This document shows positions 35,587-43,035 of a stretch of 64,000 bases of DNA, in pieces. Source of the stretch: a virus; IMG/VR virus record IMGVR_UViG_3300032093_000012, positions 62,001 to 126,000 of that record; one strand, 5' to 3'. Each line of letters opens with the position of its first letter. Positions within the stretch are counted from its first letter, which is position 1. The notes beneath the pieces were generated by a model. The model had not been told where the DNA came from and ran no database searches. It saw nothing but the letters and a program-made list of their open reading frames with translations. The translations under genes were made by a program, and so were the position numbers.

Positions 35587-35917
35587 AATATTCTTCACCC
35601 TTTTCTGCATAGAATCTAGCAATAGTTAAAGCTTTTGCTTCTGTGTAGTCAGTAATAGCACTCTCTTCATAATGAGAAGAGAGTTCATTGTATGCACCCT
35701 CATTCACTACTTTATATGAGATACGTATATTGTCTTTATACACGTGTACATCAATAGCTATAATCTCTTTGACTTTTGTATAAGATTCAAAAGAATCTAT
35801 TTTACGCTGCCAAGTCTCACCCTCATAAGTAAGTTCTTCAACTGCGTATGTCTTACGACATCGCGGCACAATAAACTTATGACCTATGTCATATGTAGTT
35901 TCGATGATCACTGACAA
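35576..35917 (-). CDS. Conserved small phage protein
   Basis: 113 residues, mixed alpha/beta, beginning MSVIIETTYDIGHKF. I have seen this start in T4-like phage proteins without a function. It overlaps both neighbours. Confidence 0.7.
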   Translation of the reverse strand: MSVIIETTYDIGHKFIVPRCRKTYAVEELTYEGETWQRKIDSFESYTKVKEIIAIDVHVYKDNIRISYKVVNEGAYNELSSHYEESAITDYTEAKALTIARFYAEKGEEYYGN

Positions 35918-36222
35918 TACCTCTGAAACACTTCACGTCCACGACGATCATAACCAACAAACTCATCCCAACATGGACGGCTATTGTAATAATACATGCC
36001 TGTACCAAGAGCGCCGAGCGCAAGACCACCGAGAGCATACGGGACCCAGTTATTCTGGCGATGACGAGGCGGGTGATAGTGCTGGCGTGGAGGCGCATAA
36101 TGATGACGAGCGTGTGGCTGACGATAACCATGATCTCGCCTGTGATGGTGTTGTGCAAAAGCAGGCGCAGCCGTGAGTACAACCAGTGATACTGCTATGA
36201 CACCTAAGATGATCTTACGCAT
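35908..36222 (-). CDS. Secreted His/Arg-rich protein with Gly-rich hydrophobic segment
   Basis: 104 residues: a Sec signal peptide ending AFA, a low-complexity His/Arg/Pro/Tyr region (about 24-58), then YALGGLALGALGTGMYYY, and YDRRGREVFQRYC at the end. It may bind metal or the envelope. Two other long frames over the same bases are shadows of this low-complexity sequence. Confidence 0.7.
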   Translation of the reverse strand: MRKIILGVIAVSLVVLTAAPAFAQHHHRRDHGYRQPHARHHYAPPRQHYHPPRHRQNNWVPYALGGLALGALGTGMYYYNSRPCWDEFVGYDRRGREVFQRYCQ

Positions 36223-36316
36223 GTTTCTTTACCTCTATGACTACAAAACGGGTGTGATCATAATAACCAATTTCCCAGTAGTTCGTCACGATATTATAAC
36301 GGCTCACATACTTCAT
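36215..36316 (-). CDS. Tiny protein coupled to the His-rich gene
   Basis: A 33-residue frame, MKYVSRYNIVTNYWEIGYYD then VVIEVKKHA. Its stop overlaps the next ATG (ATGCGTAA) and its start follows the upstream stop by two bases, fitting the packed operon. Confidence 0.5.
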   Translation of the reverse strand: MKYVSRYNIVTNYWEIGYYDHTRFVVIEVKKHA

Positions 36317-36318
36317 GA

Positions 36319-36510
36319 TTAGACCCTCTCGATGATGGGACGACCAATAACCTGAATCTTGTTAGTACGCTTACCTTCCATATCCTTAGCAAACTTGATT
36401 GCAGACTGGAGGGTGGCAAACTTGCACGTCTGATCGGTGCTCAATATACCATACAAAGCACTTGACTTGTTAACATGCTTGATATCATATGTGACTTTAA
36501 ACCTGTACAT
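36319..36510 (-). CDS. Small basic phage protein
   Basis: 63 residues with a KFATLQSAIKFAKDMEGKRTN helix. An upstream TGTACA-type promoter starts the transcript. Function unknown. Confidence 0.65.
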   Translation of the reverse strand: MYRFKVTYDIKHVNKSSALYGILSTDQTCKFATLQSAIKFAKDMEGKRTNKIQVIGRPIIERV

Positions 36511-36538
36511 GCTTGCCTCCTATGCTTGTTACATCTAT

Positions 36539-36566
36539 ATATTACCACAGTGGCACTGTTTGTACA
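36539..36566 (-). promoter_or_regulatory. Phage promoter, TGTACA family
   Basis: Minus-strand TGTACA, 16 bases, TAATAT, preceded by AAATAAAT. Same family as the promoters at 41-45 kb. Confidence 0.6.
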
Positions 36567-36569
36567 TAT

Positions 36570-36845
36570 TTATTTTGAGTCGGGGCGGATCATGCGAATA
36601 TTTTCTCTATAGTCGCGCAGTGTCTTCACATCGATTTCATGTGCTGCAGTGTAATAGGCAGCTGCACCAATCATGACGAAGACCCATGCAACTGCTATCC
36701 ATGTAGCGATGAATACGTCATTGAGGATTACTGTAAGTTCTGTGCGGAGACCGAGCGTGCTGGTAATGCAAATGATTACGAGGAACGAGATCTTAAAGAA
36801 GTTTCGCACAAACCCAGATGAAATGTCATAACCATTATGCATCAC
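36570..36845 (-). CDS. Small membrane protein
   Basis: 91 residues with two membrane helices (about 15-32, 45-68) and a basic C-terminal tail. Function unknown. Confidence 0.65.
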   Translation of the reverse strand: MMHNGYDISSGFVRNFFKISFLVIICITSTLGLRTELTVILNDVFIATWIAVAWVFVMIGAAAYYTAAHEIDVKTLRDYRENIRMIRPDSK

Positions 36846-36860
36846 TTGTCTCCATTATAT

Positions 36861-36888
36861 AAAAAAGAGGGGAGAGTACTCTCCCCTC
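36861..36888 (-). terminator. Intrinsic terminator after the OMP gene
   Basis: A perfect 10-bp stem (36867-36876 with 36879-36888, two-base loop) followed on the minus strand by TTTTTT. Confidence 0.85.
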
Positions 36889-36898
36889 TAAAGTCCTA

Positions 36899-37441
36899 TT
36901 AGAACTTGTAGTTTACACCGGTTGTAACGCGATCTTCGGCATTACGGTTGGCTTTCTCGATAGCATCGATCCGACGATAGCGTACATCAAGCTCAACACT
37001 TGGTACGATCTCGTACTTAGCACCAACACCAATGTTATAAACGGAATAATCTGCAGTTACAGAATTCCAACGATAACCAACACCGCCGATACCATAAACG
37101 GTAACGTCAACGCCGGGAATCTTGTACTGTGGTACAACGTTTAGAGCAAATGTATTGCCATAATTCCACTCACCACCAACCTTAGTCTGTGGACGAGAGA
37201 AGTCATATGTACCCTCTACTGCGAGGAACGGAAGGACGTTCCAGCCAGCAACAGCACCACCAGAGTAGACGCGAGCATCTTCACTCAAGTTTGCACCGAC
37301 ATTAACACCAGCATAGAACTGAGTCTGTGCGAGTGTTGGAAGTGCCGGAGCAGCCGGAGCCTTCTTTGAAGGTAGATCAGAAGCCGAAGCTGCTGCTGCC
37401 GACGCAAGAAGAGCGAGCGCCGCTACGATAGTCTTTTGCAT
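36899..37441 (-). CDS. Outer-membrane beta-barrel protein (Omp25/Omp31-like)
   Basis: The 180-residue protein has a Sec signal peptide (about 1-21) and a mature start SDLPSKKAPAAP that resembles rhizobial and Brucella-type OMPs. An eight-stranded barrel pattern follows (FYAGVNVGANL, YGIGGVGYRWN, VELDVRYR) and it ends in the aromatic VNYKF signature used by the BAM machinery. A terminator directly follows. Probably acquired from an alphaproteobacterial host; it could alter the surface of the infected cell. Confidence 0.88.
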   Translation of the reverse strand: MQKTIVAALALLASAAAASASDLPSKKAPAAPALPTLAQTQFYAGVNVGANLSEDARVYSGGAVAGWNVLPFLAVEGTYDFSRPQTKVGGEWNYGNTFALNVVPQYKIPGVDVTVYGIGGVGYRWNSVTADYSVYNIGVGAKYEIVPSVELDVRYRRIDAIEKANRNAEDRVTTGVNYKF

Positions 37442-37464
37442 TTTAGTTCTCCTAGTTTGTTACA

Positions 37465-37596
37465 TTACTCAAAGATGTTTCGGATTAAAAAGAATAAGCC
37501 TACTAATATAGGCATCCAAAACAACATTATTATTAGCCAGAAAGCTTGTACGAACTTGTCGAATAACTTGCTGGCACTTACATGCTCATGAAGCAT
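37465..37596 (-). CDS. Tiny single-pass membrane protein
   Basis: A 43-residue frame with a hydrophobic core (AFWLIIMLFWMPILVGLFFL). AGGA lies just before the ATG. A TATAAATA at 37602-37609 is too close to the start to be an obvious promoter for it. Confidence 0.5.
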   Translation of the reverse strand: MLHEHVSASKLFDKFVQAFWLIIMLFWMPILVGLFFLIRNIFE

Positions 37597-37604
37597 GATC
37601 CTAT

Positions 37605-37823
37605 TTATAACCCTAGAGCTTTATGGGTGTACTTGAGATAGCCACCCTTAAAGTCATGAGTCAAGTATTCAGAGAGGATCTCAAAACGAAGGGCTGCTGC
37701 TTCGTCTGAGGAGTCTCTGAGCTGTTTAGCTGCATCATTGCAGAAACGGATAAGAGAGACCAATGAGACTTTGTCCTCGTGGTCGTGAAGAGTCATAGCT
37801 TGCTTTTTACCAGGGCGTTGCAT
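37605..37823 (-). CDS. Small phage protein of unknown function
   Basis: 72 residues, helical, with a basic N-terminus and AAKQLRDSSDEAAALRFEIL. CATGGAGAC precedes the start. No family recognised. Confidence 0.65.
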   Translation of the reverse strand: MQRPGKKQAMTLHDHEDKVSLVSLIRFCNDAAKQLRDSSDEAAALRFEILSEYLTHDFKGGYLKYTHKALGL

Positions 37824-37849
37824 GTGTCTGTCTCCATGTTATACTTTTC

Positions 37850-37879
37850 ATTATATACACTTTTCAGAAAATGTATACA
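37850..37879 (-). promoter_or_regulatory. Phage promoter, TGTATACA variant
   Basis: Minus-strand TGTATACA, about 17 bases, TATAAT, immediately upstream of the gene at 37605-37823. It resembles the TGTACA family. Confidence 0.45.
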
Positions 37880-37880
37880 G

Positions 37881-37997
37881 TTAAATATCACCTTCCCATG
37901 GGTTCTTGTAAGGATCTATCTTTAAGATCTTAACTTCCAAGATATAGATCATAGCGCAGTACAATATTACTGCTCCTGCAATCATAAATGCATCCAT
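37881..37997 (-). CDS. Tiny single-pass membrane protein
   Basis: A 38-residue frame with a membrane helix (AFMIAGAVILYCAMIYIL) and a polar tail ending NPWEGDI. Its ATG overlaps the upstream TGA. Confidence 0.5.
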   Translation of the reverse strand: MDAFMIAGAVILYCAMIYILEVKILKIDPYKNPWEGDI

Positions 37998-38263
37998 CAT
38001 CTCTTAACACTCCATTCACGTGGTCTTTCTGGTGCAGGTTCGGGTCCGGGCACGACGGGTGTATTACTGATACGACGATGGAGGTACTCACCAATAGCTT
38101 CACGTATGCATGACGATGGGTCTTTTCCCATTGCCTCTGCATACTCGTACAGTCTGTCTCTCAGGATAGTATTACAACGAAACGAAGTAATTCGATTTTC
38201 CATACCTGACTTAGCACGATACAGCGATGTCGCGCCATCTTTATATTGGTGTCTCTCTGGCAT
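37997..38263 (-). CDS. Ribbon-helix-helix (CopG-like) DNA-binding protein
   Basis: About 88 residues starting MPERHQY, where ATG overlaps the upstream stop (TAATG). Residues about 20-65 fit a ribbon-helix-helix: ITSFRCNTILRDRLYEYAEA then SSCIREAIGEYLHRR. A Pro-rich tail follows. It may regulate the small-gene operons here. Confidence 0.7.
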   Translation of the reverse strand: MPERHQYKDGATSLYRAKSGMENRITSFRCNTILRDRLYEYAEAMGKDPSSCIREAIGEYLHRRISNTPVVPGPEPAPERPREWSVKR

Positions 38264-38568
38264 TATACCTTGTATGTGTAGTAGCACTCTACTATCGATT
38301 TGAGTTTATCATCCATGATGTTGTTACACCAGTCATGATCCATGATGCCACAACACAGGTCCATATAGTCTTCGACAGTGAGGAACTGTTTACATAACAT
38401 CAGGTACTCGTATTGTGTACGAGGTTTCATGACTTGTTTACCATTTATATATCCGAATTCTCGAGAGGCTGGATCGAGATAACGTGTATCAACGAGCTCT
38501 GAGTTATCGATCAGACCTGTGTCTTCTTTCTTTATCTTTGGTTTAAATTCTATGATATCAGCCATCAC
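38263..38568 (-). CDS. Small phage protein of unknown function
   Basis: 101 residues, acidic, with several cysteines in the second half. Coupled to both neighbours by short overlaps. No family recognised. Confidence 0.65.
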   Translation of the reverse strand: MMADIIEFKPKIKKEDTGLIDNSELVDTRYLDPASREFGYINGKQVMKPRTQYEYLMLCKQFLTVEDYMDLCCGIMDHDWCNNIMDDKLKSIVECYYTYKV

Positions 38569-38999
38569 ACATCTTTCATCAGACGTTGGATACGTGTTAC
38601 AATGCTCTCTTTGCCAGCGCGCAGTCGACGCAATGCTTTTCGCTTGATATGCATTCGAATCTTTGCTGATTCAGAGAAAGATTTCATGTTACGAATGTCA
38701 GAATCGATATCAGCGATACGAATAGGATTATAACCAGCGGTGTGATCTTCCCATTCACGGGCGATATAGTCAGCGATCCACTTATCGGTGTCCATAAGCA
38801 TCTCGTATTCTTTACGAGCTTCAGCTAATTGTTCTGCTGGACTCCAACAAGCGAGGGCAGTTTCTTTGTCTAAATAAGCTGTAGGCACAATAGTATTTCC
38901 TTGTGATCCAATACTGATACTATTAAATGCTTCTTGTGCTACCGATGGTCCTGCTGCTGCTCCGAGACCTAGTAATCCTAGCATTGATCGTCTATTCAT
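38565..38999 (-). CDS. Protein with a predicted Tat signal peptide
   Basis: 144 residues. The N-terminus MNRRSMLGLLGLGAAAGPSVAQ has the twin-arginine motif, a hydrophobic core and an A-x-A-like cleavage site, as in substrates of the Tat exporter. The rest is helical and basic with no recognised domain. Tat-exported phage proteins are rare. Confidence 0.65.
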   Translation of the reverse strand: MNRRSMLGLLGLGAAAGPSVAQEAFNSISIGSQGNTIVPTAYLDKETALACWSPAEQLAEARKEYEMLMDTDKWIADYIAREWEDHTAGYNPIRIADIDSDIRNMKSFSESAKIRMHIKRKALRRLRAGKESIVTRIQRLMKDV

Positions 39000-39002
39000 G
39001 TA

Positions 39003-39320
39003 TCACCCGCAATATGCTCGTGTTTGTTTCCAACAGTCACAGTCTCTGCACATCCTGTCTGGATTTTCTGACTCACAGTTTCGTTGGTCTCTCTGATCAA
39101 GATGGTGTGCCTTCACTTCCATCATCTTCTTGTATTGTCTCTCGTATGCAGCGAGTAGATGATCGTATGCTTTGATGTGTTTATCCTCGATAGCAGCGAC
39201 GAACTCTTCTAGCTCTGGCATATCTGCATTACCGCTGATAAAGTAACGACGTGGTGTCTCATTATCAATATAATTGACGAGACCTGCATCGAGTGCTAGC
39301 TGTAGGATCTCTGGCTTCAT
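39003..39320 (-). CDS. Small Cys-rich-tail protein
   Basis: 105 residues; helical, with a C-terminal cysteine cluster (MCRDCDCWKQTRAYC) that may bind zinc. Function unknown. Confidence 0.65.
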   Translation of the reverse strand: MKPEILQLALDAGLVNYIDNETPRRYFISGNADMPELEEFVAAIEDKHIKAYDHLLAAYERQYKKMMEVKAHHLDQRDQRNCESENPDRMCRDCDCWKQTRAYCG

Positions 39321-39338
39321 GTCACCACTCCAAGATCG

Positions 39339-39497
39339 TCACTTTTGCACACAAGTTGCATACACAAAAGCTGCCCATCTACTATTAGATTTAACGGAGT
39401 CCAAAGCAACCATACAGTTCTTTTCAGAGGTAAACTCTTGCATGGTCACTACCTGCCCACTGTTTACTACCGATATAACAATCAAAACATATAGCAT
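39339..39497 (-). CDS. Small secreted or membrane phage protein
   Basis: 52 residues starting MLYVLIVISVVNSGQVVTMQ, followed by EFTSEKNCMVALDSVKS and a second cysteine near the end. I know this form from phage periplasmic proteins. The frame upstream of this Met overlaps the next gene and is not used. Confidence 0.65.
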   Translation of the reverse strand: MLYVLIVISVVNSGQVVTMQEFTSEKNCMVALDSVKSNSRWAAFVYATCVQK

Positions 39498-39501
39498 TAC
39501 T

Positions 39502-39765
39502 TTACCACTCCGGGCCAGTTGTCTTTTCGGTACGTTGATATATGTATGCGAAGTCGACGCCATATGCAGGTACAACCAACAGTTTTTCTGGCATGTTATT
39601 CGTATCACGTTCACCTAACACACCACTGATAAACAGTGTATCAGGATGACTCTCAGGTGTCAACCGACGAAGGATCGTGGCCTGCATATCACACTTATTC
39701 TTGAGTCGTGTAATATCTTCCATAAGTGATTGAATAAAGCGTTTTGTTTCATCATTCTGAGTCAT
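39502..39765 (-). CDS. Small phage protein of unknown function
   Basis: 87 residues, helical in the first half. It overlaps the start of the gene upstream by 14 bases. No family recognised. Confidence 0.65.
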   Translation of the reverse strand: MTQNDETKRFIQSLMEDITRLKNKCDMQATILRRLTPESHPDTLFISGVLGERDTNNMPEKLLVVPAYGVDFAYIYQRTEKTTGPEW

Positions 39766-40051
39766 TGTCTACCTCGATGCAGTGCCAGACGTGTGGATAA
39801 CCATCGCTGGATGCTGCGTGTACTGTGCCTAGATATGTACCTTCCCAGCTCATGCCTGTACCGGTAAATCGTAGTGTTTTCCAGTCGACCAGAGCATCAG
39901 ATTCTTTAGTGTTTGGTAGATCTTGCCATGATGGATCAACCTCGCACCACACGTATGGATCACCGTGTTGAACACCGAAGCTGACAGGTCGACCAAGGAC
40001 CTTCAGTGATTCGCCGGGCAGAAATGGACCGAATTTCCAGATTGCTTTCAT
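39752..40051 (-). CDS. DUF7352-like small phage protein
   Basis: 99 residues. The pattern WKFGPFLPGESLKVLGRPVS, DPYVWCEVDPS, FTGTGMSWEGTYLGTV and HVWHCIEV resembles the DUF7352 family of phage proteins. Function unknown. Confidence 0.7.
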   Translation of the reverse strand: MKAIWKFGPFLPGESLKVLGRPVSFGVQHGDPYVWCEVDPSWQDLPNTKESDALVDWKTLRFTGTGMSWEGTYLGTVHAASSDGYPHVWHCIEVDNDSE

Positions 40052-40052
40052 A

Positions 40053-40337
40053 TCAAAATTCTTCCCAAAAGTAAACAGAGTTCTTTGTCTTGAACTTCAT
40101 TGATCGAAGCCCATTCTTATCAGTGTATTCCTCGAGGATCTCTGTGACTGGTGATGTTTGCCACCAGTCTTGCATGGTGTAGCTACGAGCGTAGTATGAC
40201 CCGACGCGGACACCGCACCCTACACGTGGGTATGTCTCACCGGGTATTGGTTGGTATGATTCTGAGTCGAGGATCTGGCACATTGGTCCGGAGTCGCCTG
40301 CTGACCCGTCTTCACGTACGAGTGAGTATTTAGTCAT
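40053..40337 (-). CDS. Small phage protein of unknown function
   Basis: About 94 residues from MTKYSLVRE, whose ATG overlaps the upstream stop (TAATGA). Beta-rich; no family recognised. Confidence 0.6.
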   Translation of the reverse strand: MTKYSLVREDGSAGDSGPMCQILDSESYQPIPGETYPRVGCGVRVGSYYARSYTMQDWWQTSPVTEILEEYTDKNGLRSMKFKTKNSVYFWEEF

Positions 40338-40696
40338 TACTTGCATTCCCTTACGTGTTTGCAGTCTTTGCGAAATCCGAAGCCTACGCAGGTACAACTC
40401 CAGTGTTGGCCGTTACGTGTGACTGTGTAGGATGTACCGGGTTTGGTGCCGGCGACGATGTGGGTCTCGCTGTCGCTCTTGGTTGTATTACTAGTGTATC
40501 CAGAGCCGATGATGCGGTTGAGGTCGATGATGCGAAAGGGGAATTGTGTTTGGCCTGTTGACAGGCATATGCAGTCTGGACCGACCCAGCGTGGGTTTGG
40601 TAGGACTTTGCCCGTGTATGTGTTGACCAGTGGACCGGGCATATTGGTCTTGACTTGTTTGACTTGGATGGTGATGTCTTGTCCGATGGCGTACAT
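40337..40696 (-). CDS. SWIM-type zinc-finger protein
   Basis: About 119 residues from MYAIGQDI, chosen because the frame further upstream overlaps the next gene. The C-terminus WSCTCVGFGFRKDCKHVREC matches the SWIM finger (CxC...CxH), a zinc-binding module in DNA- or protein-interacting proteins. The N-terminal part is beta-rich. Confidence 0.7.
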   Translation of the reverse strand: MYAIGQDITIQVKQVKTNMPGPLVNTYTGKVLPNPRWVGPDCICLSTGQTQFPFRIIDLNRIIGSGYTSNTTKSDSETHIVAGTKPGTSYTVTRNGQHWSCTCVGFGFRKDCKHVRECK

Positions 40697-40704
40697 GGTT
40701 GTCC

Positions 40705-40923
40705 TCAGTCGCAGGAGTCGGCAACTTTGAGTGTGCAGTAGAATAGGCCGTCTTTTTCCCATTTGTCAGTGATGCGAGGGAAGTAGACGTAGTTGTGTTC
40801 GTCTTGGTATTTGCCGAACTCGGCTACTTCTTCGAGGGAAGAGAAGCCGGTGTAGGTATTGTACCAGTCGCGGCCTTGTTTCTTGCGGTCCACGAACTGT
40901 AGGTGTTTCCAGTCTGTCTTCAT
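40705..40923 (-). CDS. Small phage protein of unknown function
   Basis: 72 residues, rich in aromatic and charged residues. Four-base overlap with the gene upstream. No family recognised. Confidence 0.65.
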   Translation of the reverse strand: MKTDWKHLQFVDRKKQGRDWYNTYTGFSSLEEVAEFGKYQDEHNYVYFPRITDKWEKDGLFYCTLKVADSCD

Positions 40924-41171
40924 CTTGCCACCATTACTTTCTTGTTGATCAGGTCGTAGGAGACGTAGCCGTCTTTCATGAGGATCTGGCCGGGAGCCTC
41001 GTCCTTGAGGCGAGAGAAGTAACTCTCTGTATCGTAGTACTTGCAGAGCAGGCGGACATAGTCTGATTTCTTGACCATGCCACGATACTTGAACCGAGCC
41101 ACGAACCGGTTATCAGGTCCGTAGGTGAGGTATCCGCCGTGATAGTTGAACTGTGACCGCTCGAACTTCAT
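40920..41171 (-). CDS. Small phage protein of unknown function
   Basis: About 83 residues from MKFERSQFNYHGG, chosen because GGAG lies eight bases upstream; an earlier in-frame ATG lacks a ribosome site. Its promoter is at 41199-41226. It is the first gene of the leftward run of small genes. Confidence 0.65.
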   Translation of the reverse strand: MKFERSQFNYHGGYLTYGPDNRFVARFKYRGMVKKSDYVRLLCKYYDTESYFSRLKDEAPGQILMKDGYVSYDLINKKVMVAR

Positions 41172-41198
41172 GTGTTCCACTCCGTTATTCATATTAAG

Positions 41199-41226
41199 AT
41201 AGTACCATACCCACAGTCCCTGTACA
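41199..41226 (-). promoter_or_regulatory. Phage promoter, TGTACA family (leftward)
   Basis: Minus-strand AATAAACATGTACA, 16 bases, TACTAT. It reads leftward out of the divergence zone. Confidence 0.65.
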
Positions 41227-41250
41227 TGTTTATTTTAAAAATAATTCGAG

Positions 41251-41436
41251 ACCTGATAACCTATTGACCAGTATACCAATCCACCAGTCAACCTATCCAC
41301 CTGTAGACCTGTTAACCTGCCGACCTGTAGACCTACCGGCCTGCCGGCCTACCTGACCTGTAGACCTATCAACCAGTAGACCAGAGGACCAGTGTACCTA
41401 TGGACCTGTAGACCTGTAGACCTACCTGACCTGTAC
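41251..41436. repeat. Degenerate 8-bp tandem repeat (about 23 units)
   Basis: From 41251 the sequence keeps an 8-base period with consensus ACCTGTAG. Every unit starts with (A/G)CC(T/A), and only two single-base insertions break the phase (near 41355 and 41428). The unit is not a multiple of three and no gene fits. It lies where leftward and rightward transcription diverge. An iteron-like replication origin or protein-binding array is possible; function is not shown. Confidence 0.75.
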
Positions 41437-41490
41437 CTAGCCATACACGTATACCCTCATGCATACCTGATATACATGATCTCATCTCCC

Positions 41491-41673
41491 CTAGAACAAG
41501 AGACCAGCAGACTCACGTTCCTCAGCATCAAACCGCTTAACAACCGCCTCCTTGATCTCAGTCATACGAGCATGCATGCCCGGTACCTCAATAACCTCAG
41601 CGATACAGATCATCTCCTCAATAAAATCATGGATAGTCCAAGTGCTAGTCTTATTCTCAGAATAGGCAGACAT
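41491..41673 (-). CDS. Small acidic protein in the divergence zone
   Basis: 60 residues, acidic and helical. GGAGTAACAC lies upstream of the ATG, and a promoter is at 41712-41741. No family recognised. Confidence 0.6.
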   Translation of the reverse strand: MSAYSENKTSTWTIHDFIEEMICIAEVIEVPGMHARMTEIKEAVVKRFDAEERESAGLLF

Positions 41674-41711
41674 GTGTTACTCCATAGGATATATTATGCT
41701 CGATACTGCTC

Positions 41712-41741
41712 ATTATACAGTAGCAGTATATACCATGTACA
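41712..41741 (-). promoter_or_regulatory. Phage promoter, TGTACA family, possibly bidirectional
   Basis: The palindrome CATGTACATG at 41734-41743 serves a minus-strand TATAAT (18-base spacer) and could also serve a plus-strand TATTAT. Confidence 0.5.
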
Positions 41742-41810
41742 TGCCCTGAAAGGGTCTATTATAGTATTACAAACCAGAGAAATTGATAATTCTGACGTCC
41801 GCGCTAGGGT

Positions 41811-42104
41811 GTGTTTCTGTGGATGGAACACGATACCGCCTGCAGGAACACAACTACGCAGAGCTCTGTTCCGCATACAGGAACACGCGATGTGACACGA
41901 GCATGACTTGGCAATCCCAGTGTTTCGCATGGAGGAACACCGTGATCAGCAGCACGCATGACTGGCCTCCGGAGGGTCCGGATCACCATTTATAGATCCA
42001 TTCTATCACATCAGTTTTTTTTGTACATAGCGCTTTAGTATAATGTACACGTGCTGTGGGATGTGGTATAATGAAATGAGGACATGTTTCGCATGGAGGA
42101 ACAC
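41811..42104. repeat. Four copies of a 21-base hairpin (7-7-7)
   Basis: Dyads at 41811-41831, 41866-41886, 41920-41940 and 42084-42104 each have a 7-base arm (near GTGTTTC), a 7-base loop and a GGAACAC arm. The last two share the loop GCATGGA. They fill a stretch of about 590 bases (41674-42268) with no convincing gene; short frames starting inside the hairpins look random. They may be protein-binding RNA or DNA sites. Confidence 0.65.
42044..42072 (+). promoter_or_regulatory. Phage promoter, TGTACA family
   Basis: TGTACA, 17 bases, TATAAT. It points into the last 7-7-7 hairpin; no long gene follows before the next promoter. Confidence 0.55.
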
Positions 42105-42215
42105 GGGATCTACCAACACTCCCAGCTCCCCGCTCTCCCCGGACTTCTATTATATCCTATCAAGTTTCCTGCCTATGTACACCGTTTTTTTTCGATTTTT
42201 TTTTCGAAATAAGCA

Positions 42216-42243
42216 TGTACAATCCCGGTGAGCTTGATATAAT
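42216..42243 (+). promoter_or_regulatory. Phage promoter, TGTACA family
   Basis: AAATAAGCATGTACA ends at 42221, followed by a 16-base spacer and a perfect TATAAT; it drives the gene at 42269. The longest open frame of that gene begins inside this promoter and is therefore not the real start. Confidence 0.75.
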
Positions 42244-42268
42244 GATCTTATCGAATGGAGGAATGGTT

Positions 42269-42574
42269 ATGCAGTTCACTCAGTCCCTCGCTTATACCCG
42301 CCTGCTGGCTAAGGGTGTGAAGATCATCGATTCCCGCTTCCGTCCTCTGGCTAAGCTGGATGATGATCGTCAGTTTGAGGCCATAATGGAGATCGCGATG
42401 GAAACGATCGACGAATCCACTTTCGATCTCACGTACTTCCTCCGTAGTGAAGCTGAAGATGAGCTCGACGAGATGGAATACGAACTTCACATGACCCTCC
42501 AGGCTGATCTCACCTCATATCTCGTCAATGAGATTCGCGAGATCACCCGCCTCAAAAAAGAGATCGTCTTCTAA
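42269..42574 (+). CDS. Small acidic protein, first gene of the rightward block
   Basis: About 101 residues from MQFTQSLAY; GGAGG lies seven bases before this ATG. Acidic and helical in the second half. No family recognised. Confidence 0.7.
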   Translation: MQFTQSLAYTRLLAKGVKIIDSRFRPLAKLDDDRQFEAIMEIAMETIDESTFDLTYFLRSEAEDELDEMEYELHMTLQADLTSYLVNEIREITRLKKEIVF

Positions 42575-42582
42575 AAAAAGCA

Positions 42583-42610
42583 TGTACATGTCACCTGGAT
42601 GTGGTACATT
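42583..42610 (+). promoter_or_regulatory. Phage promoter, TGTACA family
   Basis: AAAAGCATGTACA, 16 bases, TACATT, before the gene at 42637. Confidence 0.65.
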
Positions 42611-42636
42611 TAGATAGTCAACTTGGAGAGAATCAC

Positions 42637-42975
42637 ATGAGCAAGTATCGTTCCTCGGCCTACGTGGCCACTGTGTATGACATCAATGATCCGCTCATTG
42701 CCGAGCAGAAGCGAATCGCACGTATCATCAATGCCAAGAAGCGAGTGTTCGAGTTGCAGGGTATTGGCAAGCAGGTGACGTATGGTGATCGCACCTACGT
42801 AGAACGCACGCGTGTCGTCGTTCGTCCTCGCCTTGGCAAGAACAATGTCCACGCACCACTCTATCGTCGTGGTGGAGCACTTAAGCGTATGAGTGCACAG
42901 ACGATTCGTCCTGAACATGGCACACGCTTCGACGTGTACATGTCACCTGCCTTGGTCCAACGTAAAAAAGTTTGA
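42637..42975 (+). CDS. Small basic protein
   Basis: About 112 residues from MSKYRSSAY, preceded by TTGGAGAG. Strongly basic in the middle (YVERTRVVVRPRLGK), suggesting nucleic-acid binding. No family recognised. Confidence 0.7.
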   Translation: MSKYRSSAYVATVYDINDPLIAEQKRIARIINAKKRVFELQGIGKQVTYGDRTYVERTRVVVRPRLGKNNVHAPLYRRGGALKRMSAQTIRPEHGTRFDVYMSPALVQRKKV

Positions 42976-42983
42976 AATAAGCA

Positions 42984-43012
42984 TGTACATATCACGGTGA
43001 CTGTGGTAGGAT
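42984..43012 (+). promoter_or_regulatory. Phage promoter, TGTACA family
   Basis: AAATAAGCATGTACA, 17 bases, TAGGAT. Confidence 0.65.
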
Positions 43013-43035
43013 ATATCATGGTCAAGGAGAGAGAC

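Noticed and set aside
35889-36182. Open frames on both strands over the His-rich gene
   Set aside because: They arise from low-complexity CAC/CGT-type repeats; the frame with the signal peptide is the convincing one.
41251-41436. CRISPR array
   Set aside because: The unit is 8 bases and degenerate, with no spacer between repeats; this is a tandem repeat, not a repeat-spacer array.
42215-42268. Longer N-terminus of the gene at 42269
   Set aside because: The upstream ATG lies in the promoter (GCATGTACA) and has no ribosome site; GGAGG stands before 42269.
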